Shown here: piece after piece, positions 1-9,600 of the stretch
How the letters are laid out: the number at the start of each line of letters is the position of its first letter
How positions within the stretch are numbered: position 1 is the first letter of the stretch
Position numbers and translations under genes: made by a program
Notes under the pieces: model-generated
Databases searched by the model: none
The model's input: the letters and a program-made list of their open reading frames with translations, nothing else
What the model was told of the DNA's origin: nothing
Assembly: GCF_023078275.1 (NCBI RefSeq)
Contig: NC_062995.1
Coordinates: 11,916,917 to 11,980,916 of the forward strand
Direction: 5' to 3'
Length of the DNA: 64,000 nucleotides
Origin: Leguminivora glycinivorella
Taxonomy: Eukaryota; Arthropoda; Insecta; Lepidoptera; Tortricidae

Positions 1-585
1 CACCAGGTATCTATAGAATAGGCTAGTCTTATGGCTTTCACTGCTCGGTCTTTTTTCCGAGGTGGATTTTGCTAATGACGACGTTTCTCAACATACAACG
101 CACGTGAAGAATGTTGCCTCGTAGTGAAATCAGCTTCTTTGTAAGAACTCTCAAAACGAATTTAATGAATTGCTAATATGAAATCGAGTTCAGTGACGTT
201 ACGGTCAATCCAGTTACTTTATATATTTCTACCTGACTTATTAAATAGAAATTGGATTTAAAAATAACGGTTGTCCATGTTTTTCTTATATAATTATCTT
301 CCGATGAGACCATCAAGTGAGAAAAAAATCACGGACGGTAACAGACACGCGCACCAGGTATAGTGTGTGTGCGTGCGTGCGTGCGTGCGTGCGTGTGTGT
401 GTGTGCGCGCGCAAGCGCGCGCGCGCTTGAGTCTTAGTAAGAAATTGTGAAAAATTTTGTTAAACATTAAAAAAACAGACGAATTGATAACTTCCCCCTT
501 TTTACATGAGATTTGAAGTCGGTTGGTCTCATGATATTCATAATAAATGCAAACATTTGATGTGGTAATTATTGTGTGGTTCCAG
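1..585. repeat. Intron of gene A with MITE remnant and microsatellite
   Basis: Roughly 20-300 resembles the AGGCTAG-tipped MITE seen at 805-1068, 4763-5525, 21058-21565 and 59655-60072. A fragment at about 298-345 shares sequence with the repeat at 48010-48310. A purine/pyrimidine alternating tract follows at 363-426. No exon was recognised. Confidence 0.5.
363..426. repeat. (TG/CG)n microsatellite
   Basis: About 64 bp alternate TG, CG and GC dinucleotides, including a run of GCGTGC units. Strict purine-pyrimidine alternation is the kind of sequence able to adopt Z-DNA. Confidence 0.8.
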
Positions 586-660
586 GTTTATAGCCAAGAA
601 TCACTTCCTGTCCCACTCGGGGACCACGCACCCGTGTCCACACTGCGACGCTACTTTCTC
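586..660 (+). CDS. Gene A exon (75 bp)
   Basis: The acceptor TTCCAG ends at 585 and the donor GTAAGT starts at 661. It encodes the second half of one finger and the first half of the next (CPHCDATFS). It enters with one base completing a codon and leaves with two bases, exactly as the 75-bp exon of gene B at 20585-20659 does. Confidence 0.85.
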
Positions 661-3600
661 GTAAGTTTATGAAATTGTGTATTTGATAACAAGAACATCA
701 TACCGATTATAGACTACAAAAGCCCGCGGCTTCGCTTTAGAAAGAGACAAAAAGTACCTATGTCACTCTCCGTCCCTTAAACTATGTCCACTTAAAAAAT
801 CACGTCAATAGGCTACTTGCCTCCTAGTCAAATCAGCTTCTTTTTAAGAACTGTCAAAACGAATGTGAACGTCTTGATAATATGGAATTAATATGAAATC
901 GAATTGAGTGACGTCACGTTCAACCAGTTACTTTATATATTTCCTCCTGATTTATTAAATAGAAATTGGATTTAAAAATAACTTCTGTCCACGTTTTCCT
1001 TATAATTATCTGATGCTATATTTCGTGCATGGTATAAAATATTTTATTTTAAGAACAGTCAAGTTTCCTATTCGTCGCTCCGTTTTGCCGTGAAAGACGG
1101 ACATACAAACAGACACACACTTTCCCGTTTATAATGTTAGTATGGATTAAAACTGAATTTTCAGATTTAAGACTAGTAAAAAAAATCATCAAAAAAACTA
1201 AATTTCTAAAAAGTTCTCTAGATTATTTGAAATCGGATAGAAAAATTGCATTTTATCCACAAGAGTGCAAAGTATTTTCATACAAATTTTAATTTGTCTG
1301 GTTAATGATGAATAATAAAAGCTGATAAATGATGATTTTGAATCATAAATATTCAATAAATTGATGGACTTGATGTGCTCAAGATGCTAATTTACGAACC
1401 ATTCGCTACGGTAGCGGTTAAATATTGGAGCCTTTCGTTTGCTCGGGTGTTAATATTGGCACGTGAGTTTAATAAACAACAAGTTTGCCCCCTTGTAAAA
1501 AAAAAAATGTTGCAGGAAGTACACATCGTACCTGACGCACGTGCGTCGCCGCCACCCCGCCATGAATGTGGCATGCGACGAGTGCGGCGAGACCTTCGTC
1601 GGCCGCACCGGCCTGCGGCACCACAAGGCGCGCGCGCACACGGTATGCGGCATGTGGCATGCTACACGGTGCGGTTCGTGGCATGCCACACGGTGCGGTT
1701 TGTGGCATGCCACACGGTGCGGTTTGTGGCATGCCACACGGTGCAAGCCGCACCAGCAGGGCTAGCACATGATTGTCGCGAGAGTATGTCGCTGCGAGAT
1801 AGATCACACGTCTTCTTCTAATTGTATTAATGACATAAGGACGGCGACATACAATTTTTTGAGAGGCCAAGCTTATGATGTCTTTAACATCATAATTTCA
1901 TTAAATTCAACTAAATAAAAAGCTAATAGCTATAAGGGATATAATAGTTAATTGTGCAACAAGGGGAGGAAGTTGAATATTACTAATAATATGACTTAGT
2001 AATATTCATACTCCCCGAGTTACACACAATGTTTTTCGTCACACTCGCAATGTAAAAAATATGTAAATAGATGTAAAAAAGTTAAGTACGGTACAAGAAA
2101 TTTCATTATTCCGTTGGGAGAACGGTTTTTCTATAACTCGCGCTCCGCCTGCGTGCAATAGCACATTTAAAGTGCGGGTGTGATGAAAAATCTAAATGTC
2201 AAATTACATCTAAAATAACATTAAGATGATATAAAGAAATACAAAGTGATGCAAAAAGAAATCTAAAATAACTTTAGGGACCGTCCACAATCAAGAGACG
2301 CATGTCCGCCGACGCGGAATGGACGTCAGCGCCACGTCGCCTAAATGTAATTTAAAAAACGTCTTCTCAGTTTGTATAGGAAAGGCGTAAGACACGCCCC
2401 CAGGCGGCGCGGCGCGCGCCAAGCGACGTCCCTTGCGCATCCTTCCTATACAAAATGTACTGAGGAGACGTTTTTTAAATTACATTCAGGCGGCGTGGCG
2501 CTGACGTCCGTTCTGCACATGCGTCTCTTGAGTGTGGACGGTCCCTTAGAGGTGTAAAAGACTCTAAATTTCACGACTAAAGATACCTAATATACTTTAT
2601 TCGCAGCAGGTAAAACCGCGCTCGACTACCGTGCCGTGCACCGAGTGCTCGCAGACATTCGTGGACCAGCCATCGTGCGATACGCACTACCAACGCGTGC
2701 ACCTCAACATCCGCCTGAAGGAGCCGCCGCGCGCACGCAGCAAAAACGCACGCGCGTTCATCTGCGAACTCTGCGGCGCCGAGTGCTGCGTAAGTGCGTT
2801 TTCACATTATCCGATCCGATATCGGATGTCGGACCGATATCCCATACATTACAGGCGCCATATTGGATTTTTTCTATTGAAATCCTTCCGACATCCGATA
2901 TCGGATCGGATAATGTGAAAACGGCCTTAGTCATCCTCCTTGCGCTATCCCGGCATCTGCCGCGGCTCATGGGACTCCGCTTTGACAACTAATCCCAAGT
3001 TTTGGGGACTAGTTTTACGAAAGCGACTGCCATCTGCCACCTTCCATCCCAAAGGGTAACTAGGAAAATCATTATTGGAATTAGTCCGGTTTCTTCACGA
3101 TGTTTTCCTTCACCGAAAAGTGACTGACAAATATTAAATGACATTTCGAACATAAGTTCCGAAAAACTCATTGGTGCGAGCCAGGGTTCGAACCTGCAAC
3201 CTCTGGATTGAAAATCGCACGCTCTTACTGCTAGGCCACTGGCGCTAAGTCATCGCCAAGTGCTGCGTAAGTATACAATATTTATTTATTTATTTTATTG
3301 CCCGCGTCGTGTGGTGACGGGTTAAGAATTTCCCCACCCCCTTTCTTCCCGTGGGTGTCGTAGAAGGCAACTGTGGGATATGGGTTAAATTGTGGCGTAG
3401 GCGAGAGGCTGGCAACCTGTCACTGCAATGTCACAGTTTCGTTTTCTTTCAATCCCTTATTTGCCAAGAGTGGCACTGAAGCTTAAGTTTTATGTGCCCT
3501 GCCTACCCCTTGATGTAATACGGGCGTGATTGCATGTATGTAGATATATTATTGTACTAGCTTTTGCCCACGGCTTCGCTCGCGTCAGAAAGAGACAAAA

Positions 3601-5784
3601 AGTAGCCTATGTCACTCTCCATCCCTTCAACTACCTCCATTTCAAAAATCATGACAATTCGTCGCTCCGTTTTGCCGTGAAAGACGGACAAACAAACAGA
3701 CACACACACACTTTCCCATTTATAATATTAGTATGGATTTATTTGGGGCATCAACAACAATACAAAAAGACATGCAAAACATGATTCCTTATGTATGTGT
3801 ATGATAAACATAGGCAATAACAGAAGTCCACAAATATACAACAAACATGCAATTAACATAAATGTGGCATGCTATACTGCGCAGTTTGTGGCATGCCACA
3901 GGGTGCAAGCCGCACCAACAGGGTTAGCACATGATTGTCGCGAGAGTATGTCGCGGCGAGATAGAACACACGTTTTTTTCTAATTGTATTAGCCGTCATT
4001 GGAGATGGTACAATGTAAGATGTTTGCTTGTCACTCCTCGGCTCTTCGCTCCTTTCGCTCTCATTCTATTGCGCGTGTGTGAGTGTACTAAATGTACTAG
4101 AGAGCAGAATCATTTGGGAATCATCGGTTTAGTCATAAATTAAATATAACAAGATCATACCATCCCATACATTAAAATGCGACCGCCTAAGACCGCGCTT
4201 ACACTCCACCACACATAGATGGCGCCACAAAAAAATGTCTTGTAGCTTTCGATTATACTTGTAGATGGCGTTAAGTGTCACTTTTGACATAGATTTACGG
4301 CTCGGAATTGACACTTAATGCCAATCTACAAATAATCGGTGGCAACAAGGCATTTTTTGTGGCGCCATCTATGTGTGGTGGAGTGTAAGCGCGTTCGTAG
4401 GCGGTCGCATTTTAATGTATGGGATGGAATGATCTTGTTATATTTAATTAATTTATGGTTTAGTACAGTGCAGGGAATCGTGTCTTTTGTACTATTAGTA
4501 CAGGTGGTACACAAGCCTAGTATGTAGTTAAGTTCTGTTTGTTGGCAGTCCGTGTCGAGCCTGTCGGCGCACCAGCGCGCGCACGCGCGGGCGCGGCCGC
4601 ACGCGTGCCCGGCGCCCGGCTGCGCGCGCCGCTTCGCCACGCTGCACAACATGCAGCGCCACCACCGAGTGGTATTATAACAGTTTAACCCCCTTATTCA
4701 TAAACGGCAGAAAAAGCGTCCAAAATTTAATTTTTCCACTTCGTTACCTGAGTAGGAAAAACATAAAATAGGCTAGTTTCCTATACTTAAAATAAAATAC
4801 ATATAGTATAAAGCACCTCATAATTAGAAGAAAAATATGGACAGTAGTTATGTTAAAACATAATTTCTATTTAATAAGTCAAAGAGAAAGATATGGAATA
4901 AATGAATTGACCGTGACGTCACTCCTCAGTATTTCATAGTAATTCCATATTAGCAAATCGTTTTGACAGTTCTTATAAAGAAGCTGATTTGACTCAAAAA
5001 TCAAAATCAAAATAATTTATTCAGCAAATAGGCCACAGGGGCACTTTTACACGTCACATGTACATATTTTGAAAATATTTAAAATTGAGTTGAAATTACA
5101 ATTGATACTATTATATACTAATTCTAAGTTCTAACTAAAGTTAACTCTATACAATTAATTAGAGATGTAGAAGGTCTCTAAATGTCGAATTACAACCAAG
5201 AACTACACTAAATATAAAAAGTACAAATACAAAAAAAAAGTCTAAAATTACTTTAGAGGTGCAAATGACTCATGTCACAACTAAAGATAAAATGTATCTA
5301 TATCTACTTAATCTAATTCTCCTTAGAGATGTATATGGTCTCCATGAGTCAAAATCATATATTTAAAATATTCACTAAAAGAAAGGAAACAAACGACAAC
5401 CGAACAAAGTGTCCTAATTTAATAAAAATTAGAATTAAAGTTACTAAGTTATAACAGCCCCAGTAAGCTTAAACAGACTGGTCTTCACAGACGGCACCCG
5501 TTCACGAGTGTGACTAGTAGGCAACTAGCCTATTTATCTACCTTAGAAATTTTTTTTGTGATGCTTCTCGCGAATTGCCCATCCACACCAATGCCCGACC
5601 TGTCGTGTATGTAAAAATTAAAAGCAGTGATTTGTGGCAGGTGCACCTGGGCCGGCGGCCGGCGGTGTCGTGCGGCGTGTGCGGCAAGCTGCTGGCGCAT
5701 GCGGCGTCGCTCAAGCTGCACGTCAACACCGTGCACCTCAAGCTGCCCGCGCCGCGCCGCCGCGACAAGACATTACATACATAA
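586..5784 (+). CDS. Gene A: C2H2 zinc-finger protein, 3' five exons (5' end outside window)
   Basis: Five exons can be joined in frame: 586-660, 1516-1642, 2610-2789, 4549-4668 and 5641-5784 (TAA). All have AG acceptors and GT donors, and C2H2 spacing is preserved across each junction, which is the main support. The product has six fingers: CPHC..H..H, CDEC..H..H, CTEC..H..H, CELC..H..H (split between exons 3 and 4, exact C-x2-C-x12-H-x3-H), an atypical C-x4-C finger (CPAPGC), and CGVC..HVNTVH. It ends with a short basic tail. The first exon begins after an acceptor and mid-codon, so upstream exons lie outside the window. Exon lengths and phases match genes B and C, so a ZAD-C2H2 nuclear DNA-binding protein is the likely full form, although no ZAD is visible here. 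Introns carry MITEs, a SINE and a minisatellite. Codons are strongly GC3-rich in the last two exons, in contrast to AT-rich introns. Confidence 0.85.
722..1146 (-). mobile_element. Lep1-like Helitron remnant split by a MITE
   Basis: The 3' half (GCCCGCGGCTTCGC on +) is at 722-806 and the 5' half, ending TTAGTATGGA, is at about 1068-1146. They are separated by an AGGCTAG-type MITE copy. The intact relatives at 3557-3737 and 23498-23675 show that the two halves were once contiguous. Confidence 0.6.
1516..1642 (+). CDS. Gene A exon (127 bp)
   Basis: The acceptor TTGCAG ends at 1515 and the donor GTATGC starts at 1643. The first base completes the Ser codon of the previous exon. It encodes KYTSYLTHVRRRH and the finger CDECGETFVGRTGLRHHKARAH. 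It is homologous to the 130-bp exons of genes B and C. Confidence 0.87.
1647..1742 (+). repeat. 24-bp minisatellite, four units, at a splice donor
   Basis: Four head-to-tail 24-bp units (1647-1670, 1671-1694, 1695-1718, 1719-1742) contain the palindrome GGCATGCC and the phrase CACACGGTGCGG. The first unit overlaps the splice donor of the exon ending at 1642. A related copy with fewer units and the same right flank lies at 3862-4000. Confidence 0.85.
2277..2545. mobile_element. MITE with long terminal inverted repeats, TTA duplication
   Basis: The ends GGGACCGTCC and GGACGGTCCC are inverted, and the arms match for about 70 bp. Both ends are flanked by TTA (2274-2276 and 2546-2548). A three-base TTA/TWA duplication is characteristic of PIF/Harbinger-type elements. 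The interior is GC-rich. Confidence 0.75.
2610..2789 (+). CDS. Gene A exon (180 bp)
   Basis: It encodes the finger CTECSQTFVDQPSCDTHYQRVH, a basic linker, and the first half of a finger (CELCGAECC). The acceptor is either CAG ending at 2609 or CAG ending at 2606, a NAGNAG pair that adds or drops one Gln. The donor GTAAGT at 2790 is repeated at 3267 by a duplication. Confidence 0.85.
2798..2923. mobile_element. Palindromic MITE, CGATATCGGAT family, copy 1
   Basis: The inverted ends (CGTTTTCACATTATCCGATC) extend into a GATATCGGATGTCGGA arm. The copy at 12613-12740 is nearly the same. It sits directly behind the splice donor of gene A's 180-bp exon. Confidence 0.75.
2930..3254 (-). mobile_element. 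tRNA-headed SINE (AGGATGATG-tail family), copy 1
   Basis: Read on the minus strand it starts with a tRNA-like head: TGGCCTAGCAGTAAGAGCG as A-box region and GGTTCGAACC as B box. It ends with CGCAAGGAGGATGA. Related copies are at 9308-9812 and 56590-56858. Confidence 0.7.
3295..3520. repeat. Dispersed retroelement fragment (GTGGTGACGGGTTAAG family)
   Basis: It shares about 200 bp with 18815-19010 and, inverted, with 20085-20230 and 38520-38720. In the 20-kb copy the segment runs into a frame resembling the end of a non-LTR reverse transcriptase, so this is probably retroelement debris. Confidence 0.5.
3557..3737 (-). mobile_element. Lep1-like non-autonomous Helitron
   Basis: On the minus strand it begins TCCATACTAATATTATAAAT and ends AAAAGCTAG, inserted between A and T. 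Helitrons start with TC, end with CTRR and leave no target duplication. Confidence 0.75.
4140..4448. mobile_element. MITE with ~120-bp inverted arms
   Basis: The arms TTAAATATAACAAGATCA and its complement at 4425-4448 are inverted. Both halves contain the GGCGCCATCTATGTGTGG phrase. It lies in gene A's intron 100 bp before the exon at 4549. Confidence 0.7.
4549..4668 (+). CDS. Gene A exon (120 bp)
   Basis: The acceptor TTGGCAG ends at 4548 and the donor GTGGTA starts at 4669. It supplies the His pair of the split finger and the C-x4-C finger CPAPGCARRFATLHNMQRHH. It is very GC-rich, with mostly C or G in third positions. Confidence 0.85.
4763..5525. mobile_element. AGGCTAG-type MITE interrupted by retroelement tail
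   Basis: The left part (4763-4995) and the right tip (about 5515-5525, CAACTAGCCTATT) belong to one MITE family. The middle, from about 4996 (TCAAAATAATTTATTCA), looks like the inverted 3' untranslated end of a non-LTR retrotransposon. No gene was seen in it. Confidence 0.5.
5641..5784 (+). CDS. Gene A last exon with stop
   Basis: The acceptor TGGCAG ends at 5640 and TAA lies at 5782-5784. It begins with VHLG, completing the last His of the previous finger. The final finger CGVCGKLLAHAASLKLHVNTVH follows, then a basic tail ending RRRDKTLHT. It aligns with the last exons of genes B and C. Confidence 0.87.
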   Translation: MHLGRRPAVSCGVCGKLLAHAASLKLHVNTVHLKLPAPRRRDKTLHT

Positions 5785-6549
5785 CACACGTCACTTGCTC
5801 AGTACACATACATAACACACACCACTTGCTTAGCACACATACATAACACACACCACTTGCTCAGTACACATACAATACATAACACTCACCACTTGCTCAG
5901 TACTAGGGTTGTAAATAGAAAAAAAAACCAAATGGATTTTTTTCTAGTCATGAAACTCATGGATGTTTCCTCCGGATATTCTGGAATCATGACTCACTCA
6001 GAGCGGTAATTTTCCAACACCAAAATAGACATTAAAGGACATACTTAAAAAAACCAACATTCATTATTACTATTGGGTTTTATTTAAAAAATAACAATCC
6101 TCCTTTCTTGGACGAAGACATCAGAAGTGGGATACTTTAGTTTTATAGATTGGCGACGAGGTGGAATTTTTTTAATACTTCGTCGGTGGCAAACAAGTAT
6201 ACAGTCCGCCTGGTGGAAAGCGATAACGGATTAACTGATTTCGATTTAGTTTTTTTTTTAACTTCTGATTAGCAGAAACGTCTGCAATCGATGCCACTAG
6301 AGACCGTGACACAGGCCGACAGGACAGGCAGGAGAGACAGAGGCCGTGAGTTCAAGTCTCACCCAAGGCAGACATTTTCCACTTTTAAAATTCTAAGCTT
6401 AGTTTTTTTTGTTTAAAAGCTGAGTTAGTCGGGAGTCCACTATGTCGAAAAGTTTTTTCAAAATTTTAATTTTGTGGTTATTCATAGATTTATTGTTGTT
6501 TAAAATAAATAAGCTGGGCCTTACATGGGGCAGGTACTTTAACTATCTT
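5785..6549. repeat. A/B convergent intergenic region with SINE and MITE fragments
   Basis: Directly after gene A's stop are four degenerate ~29-bp tandem units built around ACACACCACTTGCTC (about 5782-5900). A MITE tip (TAGGGTTGTAAATAG) follows at 5905. At about 6110-6165 there is similarity to the end of gene C (CATCAGAAGTGGGATACTTT). From about 6180 there is a SINE-like insertion with a B-box-like GAGTTCAAGTCTC. TTTATT at 6079-6084 is a possible minus-strand AATAAA signal for gene B. Confidence 0.5.
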
Positions 6550-6699
6550 TTATTTTTGTGTCCTCTTCTTCCTGGGAGCACGTTTAGGCCACGGCTCGCC
6601 GTAGTGCACGGCGCGCACGTGGATCTTGAGCGTGGAGGGCGTCGCGGACACGTGGCCGCACACGTGGCACGTGGCAGTCTTGCGAATGCCCTGGTGCAC
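6550..6699 (-). CDS. Gene B exon 12 (last finger and stop)
   Basis: The acceptor CTCTAG lies just above 6699 and TAA at 6552-6550. It encodes VHQGIRK, the finger CHVCGHVSATPSTLKIHVRAVH, and GEPWPKRAPRKKRTQK. Gene C has the same GEPWPKRAPR and then a long acidic tail. Gene B's tail is cut short near a SINE-like insertion. Confidence 0.87.
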   Translation of the reverse strand: MHQGIRKTATCHVCGHVSATPSTLKIHVRAVHYGEPWPKRAPRKKRTQK

Positions 6700-9600
6700 C
6701 TAGAGAACGTACAGTTGTGTTGTTAAGGCCGTGTTGCACGTTTATTTTTTTTTATGGGATACGAGGCAAACGAGCAGACAGGTCGCCTGATGGTAAGCGA
6801 TCACCGCCGCCCAGGGACACCCGAAACACCAGAGGTGTTGGAGGTCCGTTGCCGGCCTTTAAGATGAGTGCACGCTCTTTTCTCGAAGATTTGAAGGTCG
6901 TATCGGTCCAGAAATACCGCAGGCGACAATTCATTCCACAGTTTAGCTGTGCGGGGCAGGAATTTTATGGGTCAAACAGATTTTAATGTATGGGTAATTG
7001 GTTATATCTCTCCTGTGGACATTACAAAAGTTAAGAAAATCTAGTGGTAATTTTTAGACAGCATTCTAATGACGGGAAACATTTTTTTAGTTCTTGACAC
7101 TTCTCTGCTGCGTACTTAACGCAGCAAAAGGGAATATACAAGTGTCTAATAGGGTGGCAACGCGCATGTGACACTGTTTGAGTTGCAGGCGTCCATAGGT
7201 TACGGTGACCGCTTTCCATCAGGTGGACCGTACGCTTGTTTGCCAGCGACGTAGTATATAAAAAAAAAACAGAAAAAACGGGATACGAATGTACCAGAGT
7301 CGTTAACTTTTATAACATTGTCCTTTGAAGTGACGTTTTTACTAAATCTTTTTGACCCTTATGCGTCCGTGGCTCACAAATGGTCTCGCCGGAAGATCAG
7401 CGCTAACCCTGTGGTGAGCATTACGCTGAGGCGGGACCATTTCGTGGTAAACAACTAGGTATATGGGTTTTTTTTTCTTTGTTTTTTAATTATTCATTTT
7501 TCTAGTGTCTTTTGAATGTTCTTGTATTGTTTTATATGTGTTGTATCTTGTTTATCACGAATAAATTATTTGATTTGAAACAGTAGATCATTATTGGTGT
7601 TACAAGGGACTAGGGTTGCAAAAAAACGGTTTTTTTTCTGGCTTGAGAAAAAACATGAAAAAAAACAGTTTTTTTTTTCTGGAGTATGTTTTTTTTCTAA
7701 AGTACGAAATCTCAAAATTTGCAAAGTAGTTAATACTTTTATACGGTTTTTTAGACTTAATGTTAACTATTAAACGAATTTAATCAAATAACTTTCATTT
7801 CTGGTCTTATAAAAGTAACATTTACGAAATCTCTAGTTGGTAGTTATCACTATTTACTGTTGGCAACACCACCGCCTCTCCACGCTACACGCAGCATCAG
7901 GGATTCCCCAATAAACGTTTGTATACTGAATGTTAATTGAATTAAAATGTACGTTATTGTTATTGAAACACGTTACTACTCACGAAAAACCGTTATTGTC
8001 GTATTATTTGTTCATCTGAAAAAAAACCATATTTAGAAAAAAAACCATGGTGTTTGGTTTTTTTTTCATAATTCTGAAAAAAAAAACATTTGGTTTTTTT
8101 TCTATTTACAACCCTACAAGGGACAAAAAAGTTTTTTGCTAAAATGTCATTTTTGGCACAAGCTTTTATCGCCGACTGTACCTTTCTTTCAACAGTCATC
8201 TACTGCTCTCCGAGACGTTTCTAAAAACCCCTTACTCGATGGGATACGAACGTTTCATGACATATAGTTCCTATGACCACCTTTCTGCTCCATGATACCA
8301 TAATATTGCATTGTCACGTGATTTACATATGTGTGCAAAATTTCAGCTCAATCGGAAACCGGGAAGTGGGTCAGATTTAGCTCCTACGTTTTGACGAACA
8401 CTAACATACTAACCAGGCAAGTTGAATAAAAGCTTGCAAAAATAATCGAGACGACTAAAAAATAGTTATTTGTTATACAAGGGTGCAAAGTTGTATTTCA
8501 ACACACGAGAAGTAAAATACATTTGCACCCGTGTGTAACACAAAACTTTTCCCCTCACTATAGCGAGGAAAGTACAACGCAAACGCGGTTGTCACTGCTT
8601 CCGGTAGTTCCACGGGTGGTAAATCATCTTCATTACTAGATTCATCCACTTTTATCAATTTTAAAGCAGAAAATTGGACTATATACAAGGTAAAATTACT
8701 TTATCCACTAGTGGATAAAACGCGTTTATACCCGCTAGCATTAAAGGATAAAACACGTGTTTCCGAGCGAGTGATGAGAAAAACTATTTAGTCTATCATA
8801 AACTGACTGAAAATTTTGAAAACATGTTTTTTCTTTTTTCTCGTAAACGACAAATTACGACGGTACAATGCGTTGTAGTTTCGCGTGACGTCACGCCTAG
8901 GTACAATTTTTACTTAAGTGACGTCACAAGCCCCCACTGGAAATTTGATGCTCTATATGTATTTTTTCATTAATTAGATAAAGCGAAAAATGTGTGTTCA
9001 GTATTTTTGGACTAACGGACTACACAGAATGCATTTTTTTAATGTACTCGTCATCCCTATTGTATGTCTTAGAGAAATGAACTATAGGTCCGACATAAAG
9101 AACTTTTCCATAAATTTAACTAAAAAAACACGGTGTATAATACTTACAACGTTGACATGCCGCTGATGGTTGCTTTTAATGGAGAAGGCGAGGCCGCAGT
9201 GCTCGCACTTGTAGGGTTTGTATCCCGTGTGCGCTCTCATGTGGAACTGCCGACACGAAAACAACAGTTATGTGACTGGTGCACAATGAGAGGCATTAAA
9301 AAACTAGTGTTTAATGAGTTTTTCGGAACTTACGTGCGAAATGTCATTTGATATTTTGCCAAATTGCCAGTCGCTTTTCGATGAAGGAAAACATGGTGAG
9401 GAAACCGGACTAATCCCAACAAGGCCTAGTTACCCTTCGGGTTGGAAGGTCAGGGGCCCGTTTCTCGAAAAGTATAAGCCTTATATTACAAGTGTGTTTC
9501 CATGACAACATTGACAACCCATACGATTTGACAGTTCGCGCACTTGTAATAAAAGGCTTGTATCCAATATGAAATAGCCAATATTGCCATGCCCTACCGG

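Noticed and set aside
1375..1870. Overlapping short frames on both strands around 1.4-1.9 kb
   Set aside because: They are shadows of the gene A exon at 1516-1642 and the 24-bp minisatellite.
3175..3245. Possible tRNA on the minus strand
   Set aside because: It is the tRNA-derived head of a SINE with the family tail at 2930.
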